Positions 41,578 through 50,608 of a stretch of 64,000 nt of DNA are shown here, in pieces. The stretch is taken from positions 1,736,001-1,800,000 of the forward strand of contig NZ_CP048751.1 in NCBI RefSeq assembly GCF_011064825.1. The letters are read 5' to 3'. The DNA comes from Brevundimonas mediterranea (lineage in GTDB: Bacteria; Pseudomonadota; Alphaproteobacteria; Caulobacterales; Caulobacteraceae). Positions within the stretch are counted from its first letter, which is position 1; each line of letters starts with the position of its first letter. The notes below the pieces were generated by a model. That model was given only the letters and a program-made list of their open reading frames with translations, was not told the origin of the DNA and searched no databases. A program made the translations under genes and the position numbers.

Positions 41578-43506
41578 TCACCCGGCCCGCTTCAGATCCG
41601 GCGGGGTCGCTTCGTCGGTCAGGAGGCGGATCGCCTCCTCCACCGTGACCACCGTCTGGGCCTGGGAGCCCAGGCGGCGGATGGCGACTAGGCCCTGTTC
41701 GGCTTCCTGGCGGCCGACCACGGCGATGACGGGCACCTTGCCGACCGAGTGTTCGCGCACCTTGTAGCCGACCTTCTCGTTGCGCAGGTCGATCTCGGTG
41801 CGCAGGCCCGCCGCCTTGAACCGGGCCATGACGTCGCGAGCGTAGTCATCGGCGTCCGAGGTGATGGTGGCCACCACGGCCTGGACCGGCGCCAGCCACA
41901 GGGGGAAGGCGCCAGCGTAGTTCTCGATCATGATGCCGATGAACCGCTCGAACGATCCGAGAATCGCCCGGTGCAGCATGACGGGCCGGTGCTTCTGACC
42001 GTCCTCGGCGATGTAGGTCGCATCGAGCCGTTCGGGCAGGACATAGTCCAGCTGGATCGTGCCGCAGGTCCATTCGCGGCCGATGGCGTCCTTGACGATG
42101 AAGTCCAGCTTGGGCGCGTAAAAGGCGCCGTCGCCCTCGGTGACGACCGGCTCGGTCCCGGCCGCGCGAGCGGCTTCGGCCATCAGGGCCTCGGCCTTGT
42201 CCCAGAATTCGTCGGAACCGGCGCGGTTCTCCGGGCGGGTGCCCAGGCTGATATAGGCGGTCTCCATGCCCAGGTCGGCGTGGACGCTGCGGGCCAGTTT
42301 GATGAACTCGGCCGTCTCCTCGACGATCTGGTCCTCACGGCAGAAGATGTGGGCGTCGTCCTGGGTGAAGCCGCGCACCCGCATCAGGCCGTGCAGGGAT
42401 CCCGACGGCTCGTAGCGGTGGCAGGCGCCGAACTCGGCCATGCGCAGCGGCAGTTCGCGGTATGAGCGCTGGCCCTGGTCGAAGATCTGGACGTGACCGG
42501 GGCAGTTCATCGGCTTGAGGCTGAGGGTCTCGCCCTCGACCGTTTCGCAGACGAACATATTGGGGCGGTACTTGTCCCAGTGGCCGCTCTGTTCCCAGAA
42601 CTTACGGTCAAGCACCTGGGGCGTCTTGACCTCGACATAGCCGGCGGCGTCCAGGCGGCGGCGCATATAGGCCTCCAGCACGCGCCACAGGATCCAGCCC
42701 TTGGGATGCCAGAAGACCATGCCCCGGCCCTCTTCCTGCATGTGGAAGAGCTCCATCGCCTTGCCGACCTTGCGGTGGTCGCGCTTCTCGGCCTCTTCCA
42801 GCCGCTGCAGATAGGCGTCCAGGTCTTCTTTGGTCGCCCAGGCGGTGCCGTAGATGCGCTGCAGCTGTTCGCGCTTGGAATCGCCGCGCCAGTAGGCGCC
42901 GGCCAGTTTGGTCAGTTTGAACGCCTTGCCGACATGGCGCGTCGAGGGGAAGTGCGGGCCCCGGCACAGGTCGATCCAGTCGCCCTGCTTGTACAGGGTG
43001 ATGGTCTCGTTCTCGGGCAGGTCCTTGATCAGCTCGGCCTTGAACTTCTCGCCGCGCGCCTCGAAGAAGACGATGGCCTCGTCGCGGTCCCAGACCTCGC
43101 GTTCGAACCTGGCGTCGCGATCGACGATCCGGCCCATCTCCTTCTCGATGGCGGCGAAGTCGTCGGTCGAGAAGGGCTCGTCGCGGAAGAAGTCATAATA
43201 GAAGCCGTCCTCGATGGCCGGGCCGATCGTGACCTGGGTGCCGGGGAACAGGGTCTGGACCGCCTCGGCCAGGACGTGGGCCGTGTCGTGGCGGATGGTG
43301 TAGAGCGCGGCGGGATCGTCGCGCATGATCAGGCGGAAGTCGCCGCCCGTTTCCAGCACCCGACCCATGTCGCGCTGCTCGCCGTTCAGCTCGGCCAGCA
43401 CGGCCTTCTTGGCCAGGGACGGCGAGATCGAGGTCGCAACGTCACGCGCCGTCGAACCGGCCGGATATTGGCGCACGGCGCCGTCAGGGAATTTCAGATC
43501 GATCAT
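41578..43506 (-). CDS. thrS: Threonyl-tRNA synthetase
   Basis: Charges tRNA-Thr; class II synthetase of 642 residues, normal length. An N-terminal TGS domain (1-62) has [20 protein letters not shown]. The editing domain (about 65-225) carries [17 protein letters not shown] and the IEDGFYYDF segment. The catalytic core has zinc ligands in [10 protein letters not shown] (Cys) and later histidines. Motif 2 is [20 protein letters not shown], then [12 protein letters not shown], and motif 3 is [14 protein letters not shown]. The C-terminal anticodon-binding domain has [20 protein letters not shown]. Its ATG overlaps the yidD stop by four bases. Confidence 0.98.
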   Translation of the reverse strand: MIDLKFPDGAVRQYPAGSTARDVATSISPSLAKKAVLAELNGEQRDMGRVLETGGDFRLIMRDDPAALYTIRHDTAHVLAEAVQTLFPGTQVTIGPAIEDGFYYDFFRDEPFSTDDFAAIEKEMGRIVDRDARFEREVWDRDEAIVFFEARGEKFKAELIKDLPENETITLYKQGDWIDLCRGPHFPSTRHVGKAFKLTKLAGAYWRGDSKREQLQRIYGTAWATKEDLDAYLQRLEEAEKRDHRKVGKAMELFHMQEEGRGMVFWHPKGWILWRVLEAYMRRRLDAAGYVEVKTPQVLDRKFWEQSGHWDKYRPNMFVCETVEGETLSLKPMNCPGHVQIFDQGQRSYRELPLRMAEFGACHRYEPSGSLHGLMRVRGFTQDDAHIFCREDQIVEETAEFIKLARSVHADLGMETAYISLGTRPENRAGSDEFWDKAEALMAEAARAAGTEPVVTEGDGAFYAPKLDFIVKDAIGREWTCGTIQLDYVLPERLDATYIAEDGQKHRPVMLHRAILGSFERFIGIMIENYAGAFPLWLAPVQAVVATITSDADDYARDVMARFKAAGLRTEIDLRNEKVGYKVREHSVGKVPVIAVVGRQEAEQGLVAIRRLGSQAQTVVTVEEAIRLLTDEATPPDLKRAG

Positions 43507-43805
43507 GACTGTTGTTCTTTTTCGTCAGTCTTTGCAGGCGGAACCGGGTCATAGCCCGATCCTCCGAAGGGATGGCATTTACAGAGGCGGCGCACGGTGA
43601 GCCATCCCCCCTTGAGCGGTCCGTGCTGGATCAGGGCGTCGCGCCCATAGTCCGAACAGGTCGGCAGAAACCGGCACTGTTGGCCGATCAGGGGGGACAG
43701 CGTCAGCTTGTAGCCCCGATGGGCCGCGCGGACGCCGCGTTCATAGAGAGACATATGTCCCTTCGCCGGGGGCTGGATGGGTTCGCCGCGCTTATCCCCT
43801 GTCAT
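43503..43805 (-). CDS. yidD: Membrane protein insertion efficiency factor YidD
   Basis: A small inner-membrane-associated protein aiding YidC-dependent insertion. 100 residues from ATG 43805. Conserved core: [20 protein letters not shown], then CSDYGRDAL and [20 protein letters not shown], then DPVP. Three conserved cysteines are visible. A second ATG at 43754 (MSLYERGV), with AAGGGA nearby, would give 83 residues and is equally plausible. In many bacteria yidD lies next to rnpA and yidC; here it is instead coupled to thrS by a 4-base overlap, with a NifU-like gene just upstream. Confidence 0.93.
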   Translation of the reverse strand: MTGDKRGEPIQPPAKGHMSLYERGVRAAHRGYKLTLSPLIGQQCRFLPTCSDYGRDALIQHGPLKGGWLTVRRLCKCHPFGGSGYDPVPPAKTDEKEQQS

Positions 43806-43833
43806 CGCAGGGGGATCAACCGCTGAGAGCCCG

Positions 43834-44289
43834 TCAGGCCGCGCCGGCGAGACGAGTTCGTTCCGCCAGGGCCTGGTTCACGGCCTCCAGCGTCGCCTCG
43901 ACCGCCACCAGGGTGGAGGCGTGACGCGCCGGATAGTCGGCGACGGGCCTCAGCACCCGCAGATCCTCGAACCGGCCGATGGGGCCTTCGCCGCCGGATT
44001 TCAGCATGGCCGACAAGGCGTCGCGCGCCTCGGCGATCTCTGCGGCCGCAGCCCCGATCACGGCCTGGCCCAGCACCCCGGCGGCCGCCTGGCCCAGGGC
44101 GCAGGCCTTGACGTCCTGGGCGAAGTCGATGACCCGGCCCTGGTCGTCCAGCGTCACATCCACCGTCGCCCGCGACCCGCACAGTTTGGCCACCCGCTCA
44201 CCGGTCCCGTCCGGCGACGCCAGCCGCCCCGAATGGGGCAGGTTCGCCGCCAGCATCAGGATGCGCGCGCTGTAGAGATCGTCGATCAT
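43834..44289 (-). CDS. NifU/IscU-like iron-sulfur scaffold protein
   Basis: A 151-residue protein of the IscU/NifU N-terminal family. ATG 44289 ([20 protein letters not shown]) is the natural start; a longer frame to 44493 is antisense to the AraC gene. Candidate cluster ligands are the Cys in [12 protein letters not shown] and in [16 protein letters not shown]. The third usual Cys is missing: the C-terminal part reads [20 protein letters not shown], where IscU has a conserved Cys after R. The loss suggests a carrier or divergent role rather than a standard scaffold. It lies 28 bases upstream of yidD and is probably co-transcribed with yidD-thrS. Confidence 0.85.
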   Translation of the reverse strand: MIDDLYSARILMLAANLPHSGRLASPDGTGERVAKLCGSRATVDVTLDDQGRVIDFAQDVKACALGQAAAGVLGQAVIGAAAAEIAEARDALSAMLKSGGEGPIGRFEDLRVLRPVADYPARHASTLVAVEATLEAVNQALAERTRLAGAA

Positions 44290-44325
44290 GGTGCGAACAT
44301 AGGACGACAACCGCGCCCGTGAAAC

Positions 44326-44353
44326 CTCCCTCTCCCCTGCAGGGGAGAGGGAG
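44326..44353. repeat. 28-base perfect palindrome
   Basis: A perfect 28-base palindrome centred on CTGCAG, with arms of CTCCCTCTCCCC and its complement. It lies between the AraC gene stop (44363) and the NifU-like start (44289). It has no T tract, so it is more likely one of the short palindromic intergenic repeats of these genomes than a plain terminator, though it may still stop transcription from the AraC gene. Confidence 0.8.
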
Positions 44354-44362
44354 AACGGCGGC

Positions 44363-45253
44363 CTACGACTGGATCGGCAGGAAGATGTCCGTGACGGCCT
44401 CATGCTCCGGCACGTCGGGGAAGAAGCTGACGCGTTGGGCGAACAGGGGGAAGTCGCAAAGCTCGTGTCCGCTGCGCGGCAGCCACTGCCCATAAAGCCA
44501 GGCGGCCGAGGCGCTCAGATCGTCGCCGCCGCCGACCTGTCGCAGCACCGCACAGCGTCCGGCGGGGATGACGCCGGCGACCACGCCCGCCGCGTTCGGC
44601 AGGATCGCGCGCGGGGTGGCGGCGCACAGATCGATGCGATGGGGCGCGGCGTCGTCATCCTCGGGCTCCGTATGGAAGATGTTGAAGGTGGCGCTGATCT
44701 TCGGCGGCAGGCCCGCCGCCTTCCGCCAGGCGATGAAACGACGGATCGTGTCGCCGATGTGGGCGGGATCGCCGCTGTGCGTCAGCAGGCCGACGGCGGT
44801 TTCCGGGAAGTCGAGAATGCGAACCTCGGCTTCGGTGGGTGTGGTGGGTGTCATGGTCTGGCTCCGGGCTTGGGTGAGCGGCGTCTGGGCCGCAAGCCAG
44901 GGCGTCCAGCGGGGCGCTCTTCGGAACTCGGTCGGGCTCTGGTCGAAATGACGTCGGAAGGCGCGGCTGAACGCCTCCGGCCCCTCGAACCCGCTGTCGA
45001 GCGCGATCTCCAGCACGCTGGCCCCGTCACGAAAGGCCAGGCGGTAGGAGGCGCGCTTCATCCGCTTCAGTTGGACGTACCGACCGACGCTGATCCCGAA
45101 CAGCGAAGAGAACTGCCGCTGGAAATGGTGTCTGGAAAAGGCGGACACGTCGCTCAGCAGCTCCACGTTCAGATCCGCCTCCAGGTTTTGGTCGATGAAG
45201 ATCAGAACCCGGCGCATCCGCGCATGATAGTTGTCGATGACGCTTCGGCTCAT
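44363..45253 (-). CDS. AraC family regulator with GyrI-like effector domain
   Basis: A 296-residue regulator. ATG 45253 has GGGAGG five bases upstream, so it is preferred over a GTG two codons earlier. Two helix-turn-helix units occupy residues about 5-105: LNVELLSDVSAFSRHHFQRQ, then GASVLEIALDSGFEGPEAFS and RAFRRHFDQSPTEFR. After a linker, the C-terminal half (about 135-296) is a GyrI/SOUL-like small-molecule domain with VRILDFPETAVGLLTHSGDP, GRCAVLRQVGG and the final DIFLPIQS. This order (DNA-binding first) is that of Rob/SoxS-type multidrug-response regulators. The ligand and targets are unknown. Confidence 0.92.
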   Translation of the reverse strand: MSRSVIDNYHARMRRVLIFIDQNLEADLNVELLSDVSAFSRHHFQRQFSSLFGISVGRYVQLKRMKRASYRLAFRDGASVLEIALDSGFEGPEAFSRAFRRHFDQSPTEFRRAPRWTPWLAAQTPLTQARSQTMTPTTPTEAEVRILDFPETAVGLLTHSGDPAHIGDTIRRFIAWRKAAGLPPKISATFNIFHTEPEDDDAAPHRIDLCAATPRAILPNAAGVVAGVIPAGRCAVLRQVGGGDDLSASAAWLYGQWLPRSGHELCDFPLFAQRVSFFPDVPEHEAVTDIFLPIQS

Positions 45254-45316
45254 CCGCACCTCCCTGGCACGGCTGGAGATAAGGGAAGAGGGGCGGCCGA
45301 GCCTGACCCGGAATGC

Positions 45317-45982
45317 TCAGGTCTCGATCGAGAACCCAAGCGCCCCGTCGGCCTCCACCTCCAGCCGCGCCTGGGCGTAGTCCGCCAGTGTCGGGTGCGG
45401 CGTCTCCAGCGGATGGGTCCAGGCGGCGGTGATGACCACGACGTCCGCGCCCGCGGCCTCGCCGGCCGTGATCCCGGCCTCGGCGTCCTCGAACACCAGA
45501 CAGTCCTTGATATCGACGCCCAGGGTTTGGGCCGCCAGCAGATAACCCGAGGGGTCCGGCTTGCCGCGGTCCACCCGTTCGGCGGTGATCATGACGGCGG
45601 GCGGTTCGACCCCGGCGGCGGCCATGCGGGCGCAGGCCAGGGGCACGCTGGCCGAGGTGACCACGGCCCAGCGGTCGGGCGGCAGGCGTTTGAGGAAATC
45701 CAGGGCGCCGGGAATGGGGACGACCCCGTCCACATCCTCGATCTCGCCGCGCTCGACCCAGGCGGCCTCCTCGGCAAGGTCGATGTCCGGCAGGTTCTGG
45801 CGGCGGATGGTGTCGGGCGCGCGCACGCCGTGGATGGTGGGAATGAAACGCGCCACGTCCAGGCCGTGCCGCTCGGCCCAGCGGGTCCAGACCCGTTCGG
45901 CGGCGGCGGTCGAACTGATCAGGGTGCCGTCCAGGTCGAACAGGAAGGCTTGATAGGTCTTGGGCGTGTGGGGAGAAGCCAT
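45317..45982 (-). CDS. HAD family sugar phosphatase
   Basis: A 221-residue HAD-IA phosphatase. ATG 45982 (MASPHTPKTYQAFLFDLDGT) puts motif I (FDLDGTLISS) at residues 14-23; a longer upstream frame is not needed. Motif II is VVTSASVPLACARM, and motif III/IV is GKPDPSGYLLAAQTLGV, with CLVFEDAEAGITAGEAAGAD. The helical cap and the GKPDPxGYLLA string fit the sugar-phosphatase group (YfbT/YniC or glycerol-3-phosphatase-like). It would dephosphorylate a small sugar or polyol phosphate. It stands alone, 63 bases downstream of which is the AraC gene. Confidence 0.88.
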   Translation of the reverse strand: MASPHTPKTYQAFLFDLDGTLISSTAAAERVWTRWAERHGLDVARFIPTIHGVRAPDTIRRQNLPDIDLAEEAAWVERGEIEDVDGVVPIPGALDFLKRLPPDRWAVVTSASVPLACARMAAAGVEPPAVMITAERVDRGKPDPSGYLLAAQTLGVDIKDCLVFEDAEAGITAGEAAGADVVVITAAWTHPLETPHPTLADYAQARLEVEADGALGFSIET

Positions 45983-46173
45983 GCGTCTATCCAGCACGGG
46001 TCTGGACCGGGGGCAACCGGACGCCGCCCAGCCCCCATAATGACGCTGGTTCGCCGCCTGTGTTTTCAACGGCTTGACGAAATCTCGCGGCCATCGACCT
46101 GTCGGTCTTCCGATCCGTGCGATCCTGGATGGGGTGTGATCGCCGCAGGGGCGGCCAGAGTTCGGATGAGGGA

Positions 46174-46224
46174 GATTTCAGACGATTCAGACAATTCAGA
46201 CTATGTTTTTGTGAGTCTGAAATC
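46174..46224. repeat. TTCAGAC direct repeats with inverted copy
   Basis: TTCAGAC occurs three times at a 9-base period (46177, 46186, 46195), followed by an inverted GTCTGAA at 46215-46221. The outermost arms, GATTTCAGAC (46174-46183) and GTCTGAAATC (46215-46224), form a perfect 10-base inverted repeat; the inner copy can pair instead. It lies just past the stop of the TPR gene (46230) in a 247-base gap without any supported gene. It may be a terminator with alternative pairings or a protein-binding site. Confidence 0.6.
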
Positions 46225-46229
46225 GCGGC

Positions 46230-47045
46230 TCAACCGCCCTGAAGCGAACTCCAGGTCCGGGCCGTGTCCGGCGTCGTCCCGCCCGAGGACGCCGCGCCGC
46301 CGGCGGAATTGCGCGCCTGCAGCCATTGCAGGCTCTGTTCGGCCTGTTCGGGCGGCAGTTCGCGGCGCAGGATCTGTTCGGCCTCGCCCATCTTGCCCTG
46401 AAGGCCCACCACCATGGCCAGGTTCTGGCGCACCCGGCTGGAGGCGGCGGGCTGGGCCGCCGCACGCCGCAACAGGGTCTCGGCGCCCGGCGCGTCGCCG
46501 CGCGTCAGGGCGGCCGTGGCGGCGTTGGTCAGGACGTCGGGATTGTCGGGCGACAGGACCAGGGCCTGGTTCCAGGCGGCGTGGGCGTCGTCGAACCGGC
46601 GCACCTGTTCATAGGCCACGCCCAGCAGCGAATAGGCCCGCCAGTCGTGCGGCGCCAGGTCGCGCGCCTTCTCCAGCGGAGCGACGCCATAGAAGGCCTG
46701 GCCTCGGGCGATATGGGCGCGACCCAGCTCCAGCAGGGCGTCGAGATTGGCCGGCTGGACGGTCAGCACCCCCTCGGCGGTCTGGACCGCCTGGTCGTAC
46801 CGCCCCATTTCGCGCAGGGCCTGGGCCAGTTTCACCCCGGCCACGGGATCGGCCGGATTGATCTCCTGCTCCCCGGCCCAGAAGACCGAGCGCGACAGGG
46901 CGTCCATCCGCTCATAGGCGGCGCGGGTCTCGGCCGGGGCCGGGGCGCGGCCCTGTTGGGCGGGGGCGGGATCGGCCGCAAGCGCCGGCGCGGCCGACAG
47001 GCTGAGCAGGGCGGCGGTTGCGAGAAGGGCGGGCATGGGCGACAT
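46230..47045 (-). CDS. Secreted TPR protein (TadD-like)
   Basis: A 271-residue exported protein with a signal peptide (MSPMPALLATAALLSLSAAP, cleaved near ALA-AD). A proline/alanine linker follows, then four or so tetratricopeptide repeats between about 65 and 240: VKLAQALREMGRYDQAVQTA, LDALLELGRAHIARGQAFYG, WRAYSLLGVAYEQVRRFDDA and VLTNAATAALTRGDAPGAET. The pattern fits TadD-like Flp pilus assembly lipoproteins, but no lipobox is evident and no tad genes are nearby, so the assignment is only to fold. It is divergent from the aminopeptidase gene. Confidence 0.82.
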   Translation of the reverse strand: MSPMPALLATAALLSLSAAPALAADPAPAQQGRAPAPAETRAAYERMDALSRSVFWAGEQEINPADPVAGVKLAQALREMGRYDQAVQTAEGVLTVQPANLDALLELGRAHIARGQAFYGVAPLEKARDLAPHDWRAYSLLGVAYEQVRRFDDAHAAWNQALVLSPDNPDVLTNAATAALTRGDAPGAETLLRRAAAQPAASSRVRQNLAMVVGLQGKMGEAEQILRRELPPEQAEQSLQWLQARNSAGGAASSGGTTPDTARTWSSLQGG

Positions 47046-47120
47046 GGGTGGAGTCCTGACGGTCCTCGGTCGCCCCCAGACTCGCCGGTTCGCGTCAACT
47101 GTTGGTTAAGAAGGCCCGTC

Positions 47121-48500
47121 ATGTCCGTATTCCATCCCCTGCTGGTCGCCGCACAAGACGGCGCAGACGCCGTGCCGATCCGCTTCGTCGGTCCGGATCA
47201 GGCGCTGGACGGCGCCGTGCGCCCCTGGGCCGATCTGCACGGGTTCGAGGGCAAGCCGGGTCAGCTTCTGATCGCGCCCCAGGGCGACGGGATCGGCCAG
47301 GTCCTGGTCGGAACGGGTCCGGTCTTCGATCCGATGGCGGCGCGGGGCCTGTCCGCCCGCCTGCCCGGCGGCCTCTATCGTCTGGAGACCGAGCCGCATC
47401 AGGCCCAGGCCGCCGCCCAGGCCTTCCTGCTGGGGGCCTATGTCTTCGACCGCTACAAGGCCCGGCCGGACAAGACGCCGGTCCGGCTGGTCGCGCCCGA
47501 GGGTCTGGACGTCGCCGAGACCACGCGGATCGTCGCCGCCTGCGCCCTGGCGCGCGAGATGGTCGATACGCCTGCCGCCGACATGGGACCGTTGCAGATC
47601 GAGACCATCGCCCGCGAGATCGCCGAGAGCGCCGGGGCCGCGATCACGGTGACCGAGGGCGACGCCCTGCTGGAGGCGAACTATCCCGCCGTCCACGCCG
47701 TCGGCCGGGCCGCCGCGCCGCACCGGGCCCCGCGCCTGATCGAGATCGGCTGGAAGCTGGACCAGACCGACCTGCCGCTGGTGGCCCTGGTCGGCAAGGG
47801 GGTGGTGTTCGACACCGGGGGGCTGGATCTGAAACCCGCCGCCGGGATGCGGAACATGAAGAAGGACATGGGCGGATCGGCCCACGCCCTGGCCCTGGGG
47901 CGGCTGGTCATGCAGGCGGATCTGCCGGTGCGGCTGGTGGTCATCGTGGCGGCGGTGGAGAACGCCGTCTCGGCCGACGCCTTCCGGCCGGGCGACATAC
48001 TCAACAGCCGCAAGGGGCTGACGATCGAGATCGGCAACACCGATGCGGAGGGGCGGCTGATCCTGGCCGACGCCCTGACGCGGGCGGGCGAGCATGAGCC
48101 CGACGTGACCCTGGACTTCGCCACCCTGACCGGGGCGGCGCGGATCGCCCTGGGGCCGGACCTGCCGCCCCTCTATACCGACGACGACGCCCTGGCCGAG
48201 GGCCTGCTGGCGGCGGGGACCGCGGTGCGCGACCCCCTGTGGCGGATGCCGCTGTGGGCCGGCTATCGCAGCGCTCTGGACACCGAGATCGCCGACCTGA
48301 AGAACGACTCCTCGGCCTGGGCCCAGGCGGGGTCGGTGACGGCCGCCCTGTTCCTGCAGCGCTTCGCCCCGACCACCGGCGCATGGGCGCATATGGACAT
48401 CTTCGCCTGGAACCCCCGCGCCCGGCCCGGCTATCCCGAAGGCGGCGAGGCCCAGGCCCTAAGGGCTTGTTTCCACTATTTGAAAACGCGGTTCTGTTGA
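47121..48500 (+). CDS. Leucyl aminopeptidase family protein (M17)
   Basis: A cytosolic di-metal aminopeptidase removing N-terminal residues from peptides; 459 residues from ATG 47121. The C-terminal catalytic domain (about 160-459) shows LVGKGVVFDTGGLDLKPAAG, then MKKDMGGSAHALAL, NAVSADAFRPGDIL and the M17 signature NTDAEGRLILAD. The metal ligands are in these Lys/Asp/Glu segments. The N-terminal domain (1-150) is short compared with PepA, and the final hydrophobic half resembles the PepB-like alphaproteobacterial branch. It is followed by an NlpC/P60 gene 82 bases downstream on the same strand. Confidence 0.93.
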   Translation: MSVFHPLLVAAQDGADAVPIRFVGPDQALDGAVRPWADLHGFEGKPGQLLIAPQGDGIGQVLVGTGPVFDPMAARGLSARLPGGLYRLETEPHQAQAAAQAFLLGAYVFDRYKARPDKTPVRLVAPEGLDVAETTRIVAACALAREMVDTPAADMGPLQIETIAREIAESAGAAITVTEGDALLEANYPAVHAVGRAAAPHRAPRLIEIGWKLDQTDLPLVALVGKGVVFDTGGLDLKPAAGMRNMKKDMGGSAHALALGRLVMQADLPVRLVVIVAAVENAVSADAFRPGDILNSRKGLTIEIGNTDAEGRLILADALTRAGEHEPDVTLDFATLTGAARIALGPDLPPLYTDDDALAEGLLAAGTAVRDPLWRMPLWAGYRSALDTEIADLKNDSSAWAQAGSVTAALFLQRFAPTTGAWAHMDIFAWNPRARPGYPEGGEAQALRACFHYLKTRFC

Positions 48501-48582
48501 TTTCTTTCAGAAAAAAGACGGCTGTTAACGGCCCCTTCGGCATCTGACGATAGGGTTTGGGTTCAACCATGCGAGTCCACGT

Positions 48583-49371
48583 TTGACCGACGTCCTCGAC
48601 CTTCTTCCGACCGGCGACCGCCTCGCTCGCCCCGACCTCGCCGAACAGGCGCTGGAAGGGCTGGTGCGCGCGTCCGCCTATCGCAAGACCGAGCCCATGC
48701 ATTGCCGCGTCGCCGTGGCCGACATCCTGTCGGACCGCGACGCCCGCATCGACCAGCTGCTGCACGGCGAGATCTTCGACGTTCTGGACCGGGCCAACGG
48801 TCGGGCCTGGGGCCGGGCGCGCCGTGACGGCGTGGTCGGCTGGGTGGTGCTGGACAGTCTGTCGGCCGGGGCGCCCCTGCCGACCCGCCGCGTCGCCGCC
48901 GTGGACGCCGCCTTGCCGCTGAACGCCCTGGTGGTCGAGACGGCCGAGGGCCTGGCCGAGACGGATCTGCAACCCGTCGGCGATTTCGAACGCGACCTGG
49001 CCGCCGTGGCCGAACGCCTGCTGGGCCGGCCGCACGAGTTGGGCGCCCGCTCCTCCGTCTCCACCGACTGTTCCGGCCTGGTGCAGCAGGCCTTGCTGGC
49101 CTGCGGCCTGCCCGGTCCGCGTCGCTCCGACGCCCAGGCCGAACTGGGCCAGGCGGCCCCCGCCGGCCCGCACCTGCGCGGCGACATCGTGGTCTGGCTG
49201 GCGCCCGGCGGCGATCAGGACTGGACCGGCCATTCGGCCCTGATGATCGACGCCGAACGGATCATCCATTCCACCGGAGACAAGGGCGGGGTCGTGATCG
49301 AGGCCCTGGCCGAGGTCGAGGCGCGCCTGACGGCCGAAGGTTTCGCCTCCGCCGTCTTCCGCCGCCTCTGA
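48583..49371 (+). CDS. NlpC/P60 family peptidase with SH3-like domain
   Basis: A 262-residue cysteine peptidase expected to cut peptidoglycan stem peptides. The N-terminal half is SH3-like (about 35-100, VAVADILSDRDARIDQLLHG, then GWVVL). The C-terminal NlpC/P60 domain (about 135-255) has the nucleophile Cys163 in STDCSGLVQQALL, His217 in GHSALMIDAERI and a third residue near IIHSTG (His229). No signal peptide is visible; the start is a TTG at 48583, the only start in the region. A similar gene follows leucyl aminopeptidase in related genomes. It converges on mmcB with one base between stops. Confidence 0.88.
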   Translation: MTDVLDLLPTGDRLARPDLAEQALEGLVRASAYRKTEPMHCRVAVADILSDRDARIDQLLHGEIFDVLDRANGRAWGRARRDGVVGWVVLDSLSAGAPLPTRRVAAVDAALPLNALVVETAEGLAETDLQPVGDFERDLAAVAERLLGRPHELGARSSVSTDCSGLVQQALLACGLPGPRRSDAQAELGQAAPAGPHLRGDIVVWLAPGGDQDWTGHSALMIDAERIIHSTGDKGGVVIEALAEVEARLTAEGFASAVFRRL

Positions 49372-49372
49372 T

Positions 49373-49819
49373 TTAATCCCGCATCGTCCGCATCGCCCCC
49401 AGCCGCGCGAAGGCCAGGGTCAGGGCCTTGCGTCGCGCCGGCGCCAGCGGACTGACCGGCGCCGTCCGCACGACAGCCCCGCCGAAGCCGTCGGCCACGA
49501 TAAGCCCGGGCGCCTCCGGCAGGATGTCCTGCGGAAACTCCGGCGCGACCGCAAAATAGAGGGCGTCGCAGAACGGCCCGTATTCCTGCCATTTGCGGTC
49601 GAGGCGATAGTCCTCCACCCCTGACTTGACCTCGCAGATGACGATGTCGCCCTTCGGCCCGACCGCCATGACGTCGGCCCGCCGTCCATTGGGCAGGCAG
49701 ACCTCGAGCAGGGGCGCATAGCCCATGTCCAGCATCAGCCGCGCCGTCCCCCGCGTGACCGACAGGGTGGTTTCCGGCCGACTGAAGACCAGTTCGAGCG
49801 AGACTGCGGTGGCGGCCAT
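49373..49819 (-). CDS. mmcB: MmcB family DNA-damage protein
   Basis: A 148-residue protein of the MmcB family, named in Caulobacter for mitomycin C resistance. The core has a nuclease-like pattern: TRGTARLMLDMGYAPLLEV, RRADVMAVGPKGDIVICEVK, then SGVEDYRLDRKW. The D...E-x-K residues match a restriction-endonuclease-like (PD-(D/E)xK) active site: Asp in RRADV, Glu and Lys in CEVK. A perfect LexA box, GTTC-N7-GTTC, lies 12 bases upstream of the ATG (49831-49845), indicating SOS control. It acts on damaged DNA by family; the mechanism is not established. Confidence 0.92.
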   Translation of the reverse strand: MAATAVSLELVFSRPETTLSVTRGTARLMLDMGYAPLLEVCLPNGRRADVMAVGPKGDIVICEVKSGVEDYRLDRKWQEYGPFCDALYFAVAPEFPQDILPEAPGLIVADGFGGAVVRTAPVSPLAPARRKALTLAFARLGAMRTMRD

Positions 49820-49830
49820 GCCGGATTTAT

Positions 49831-49845
49831 GTTCCGGATACGTTC
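49831..49845. promoter_or_regulatory. LexA (SOS) box upstream of mmcB
   Basis: GTTC at 49831-49834 and GTTC at 49842-49845, separated by CGGATAC (7 bases), exactly match the alphaproteobacterial LexA consensus of direct repeats. On the mmcB strand it reads GAAC-N7-GAAC. Being 12 bases from the start codon, it would block the promoter or the transcription start, so LexA repression and DNA-damage induction are expected. Confidence 0.85.
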
Positions 49846-49922
49846 CGGACGCAAGCAGCGGATCGTCCGGCGGCCCCGATCGGGCTCAGGATTATGGATG
49901 GGCTCCTGGGAGGGGATGCGCC

Positions 49923-50459
49923 TCAGGCGATCTCCTCGACCTCGCCGTCCAGATCCATCAGGGCCAGCTCGACCTCCACGTGGGGGTGGCGCTGCTTGAT
50001 CGCGTCGCGCAGGGCGTGAAGCTGCTGAGTGTGGACCGCCAGTTCCTTGTCGGGCGTATCGACGGTCTCGGCGCCCAGAAGGACCTTGTAGGCGCCGCAG
50101 TCGCGGTGGTCGATCACCATGACCTTGTGGATGTGGTGGAGGTCGATGGCGACGTCCATGTGGGTCCAGAAGGTCTCGCCCCAGCTGGGGAATTTGTCGG
50201 TCAGAGCGCCCAGCGAGGCGCCGGCCAGGACGACGTGGTCGTATTTGTCATGGAGACCGTGGCCTTCCATATAGGCGATGGTGTCATCGGTCAGGCGATA
50301 GTCCATGCAGGTCAGCAGCAGGATTTCGGTGTGGCCCCGCGCCCGGGCGACGCCGGGCGCCAGGGTGGACAGCAGGCTGACGCCGCCGCCCAGGGCGATC
50401 AGACCGAAGGCGCTCCGGCGCGACAGGTTGGGGGTGTTGTGGGCGCAGCAGTCGGTCAC
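49923..50459 (-). CDS. Exported beta-carbonic anhydrase-like protein (Tat)
   Basis: A 178-residue protein. The N-terminus has SRRSAFGLIALGGGVSLLST, a twin-arginine-like signal with a cut near ARA-RG, so it should be periplasmic. The beta-carbonic anhydrase zinc ligands are present: Cys51 with the C-x-D-x-R motif (CMDYR), His118 and Cys121 (DHRDCGAY). The family reaction is reversible CO2 hydration. It is short; the C-terminal dimer segment is reduced and the Asp/Arg dyad is intact. The start is a GTG at 50459 with GGAG eight bases upstream. No neighbour obviously relates; it stands alone. Confidence 0.85.
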   Translation of the reverse strand: MTDCCAHNTPNLSRRSAFGLIALGGGVSLLSTLAPGVARARGHTEILLLTCMDYRLTDDTIAYMEGHGLHDKYDHVVLAGASLGALTDKFPSWGETFWTHMDVAIDLHHIHKVMVIDHRDCGAYKVLLGAETVDTPDKELAVHTQQLHALRDAIKQRHPHVEVELALMDLDGEVEEIA

Positions 50460-50608
50460 GATGATCGCTCCGTGGTTGAGGGCGATGTCACGGGTAACTG
50501 CGTTCGTCCAGCTTGACTATTCAGTAGTCGTGCGGACCAGGGGGATAATACGGCCTTAAGGCTTGGGGGCGGGCGAGCGCGGCGTGTTGCGACCTCGATC
50601 CGGGCCTC

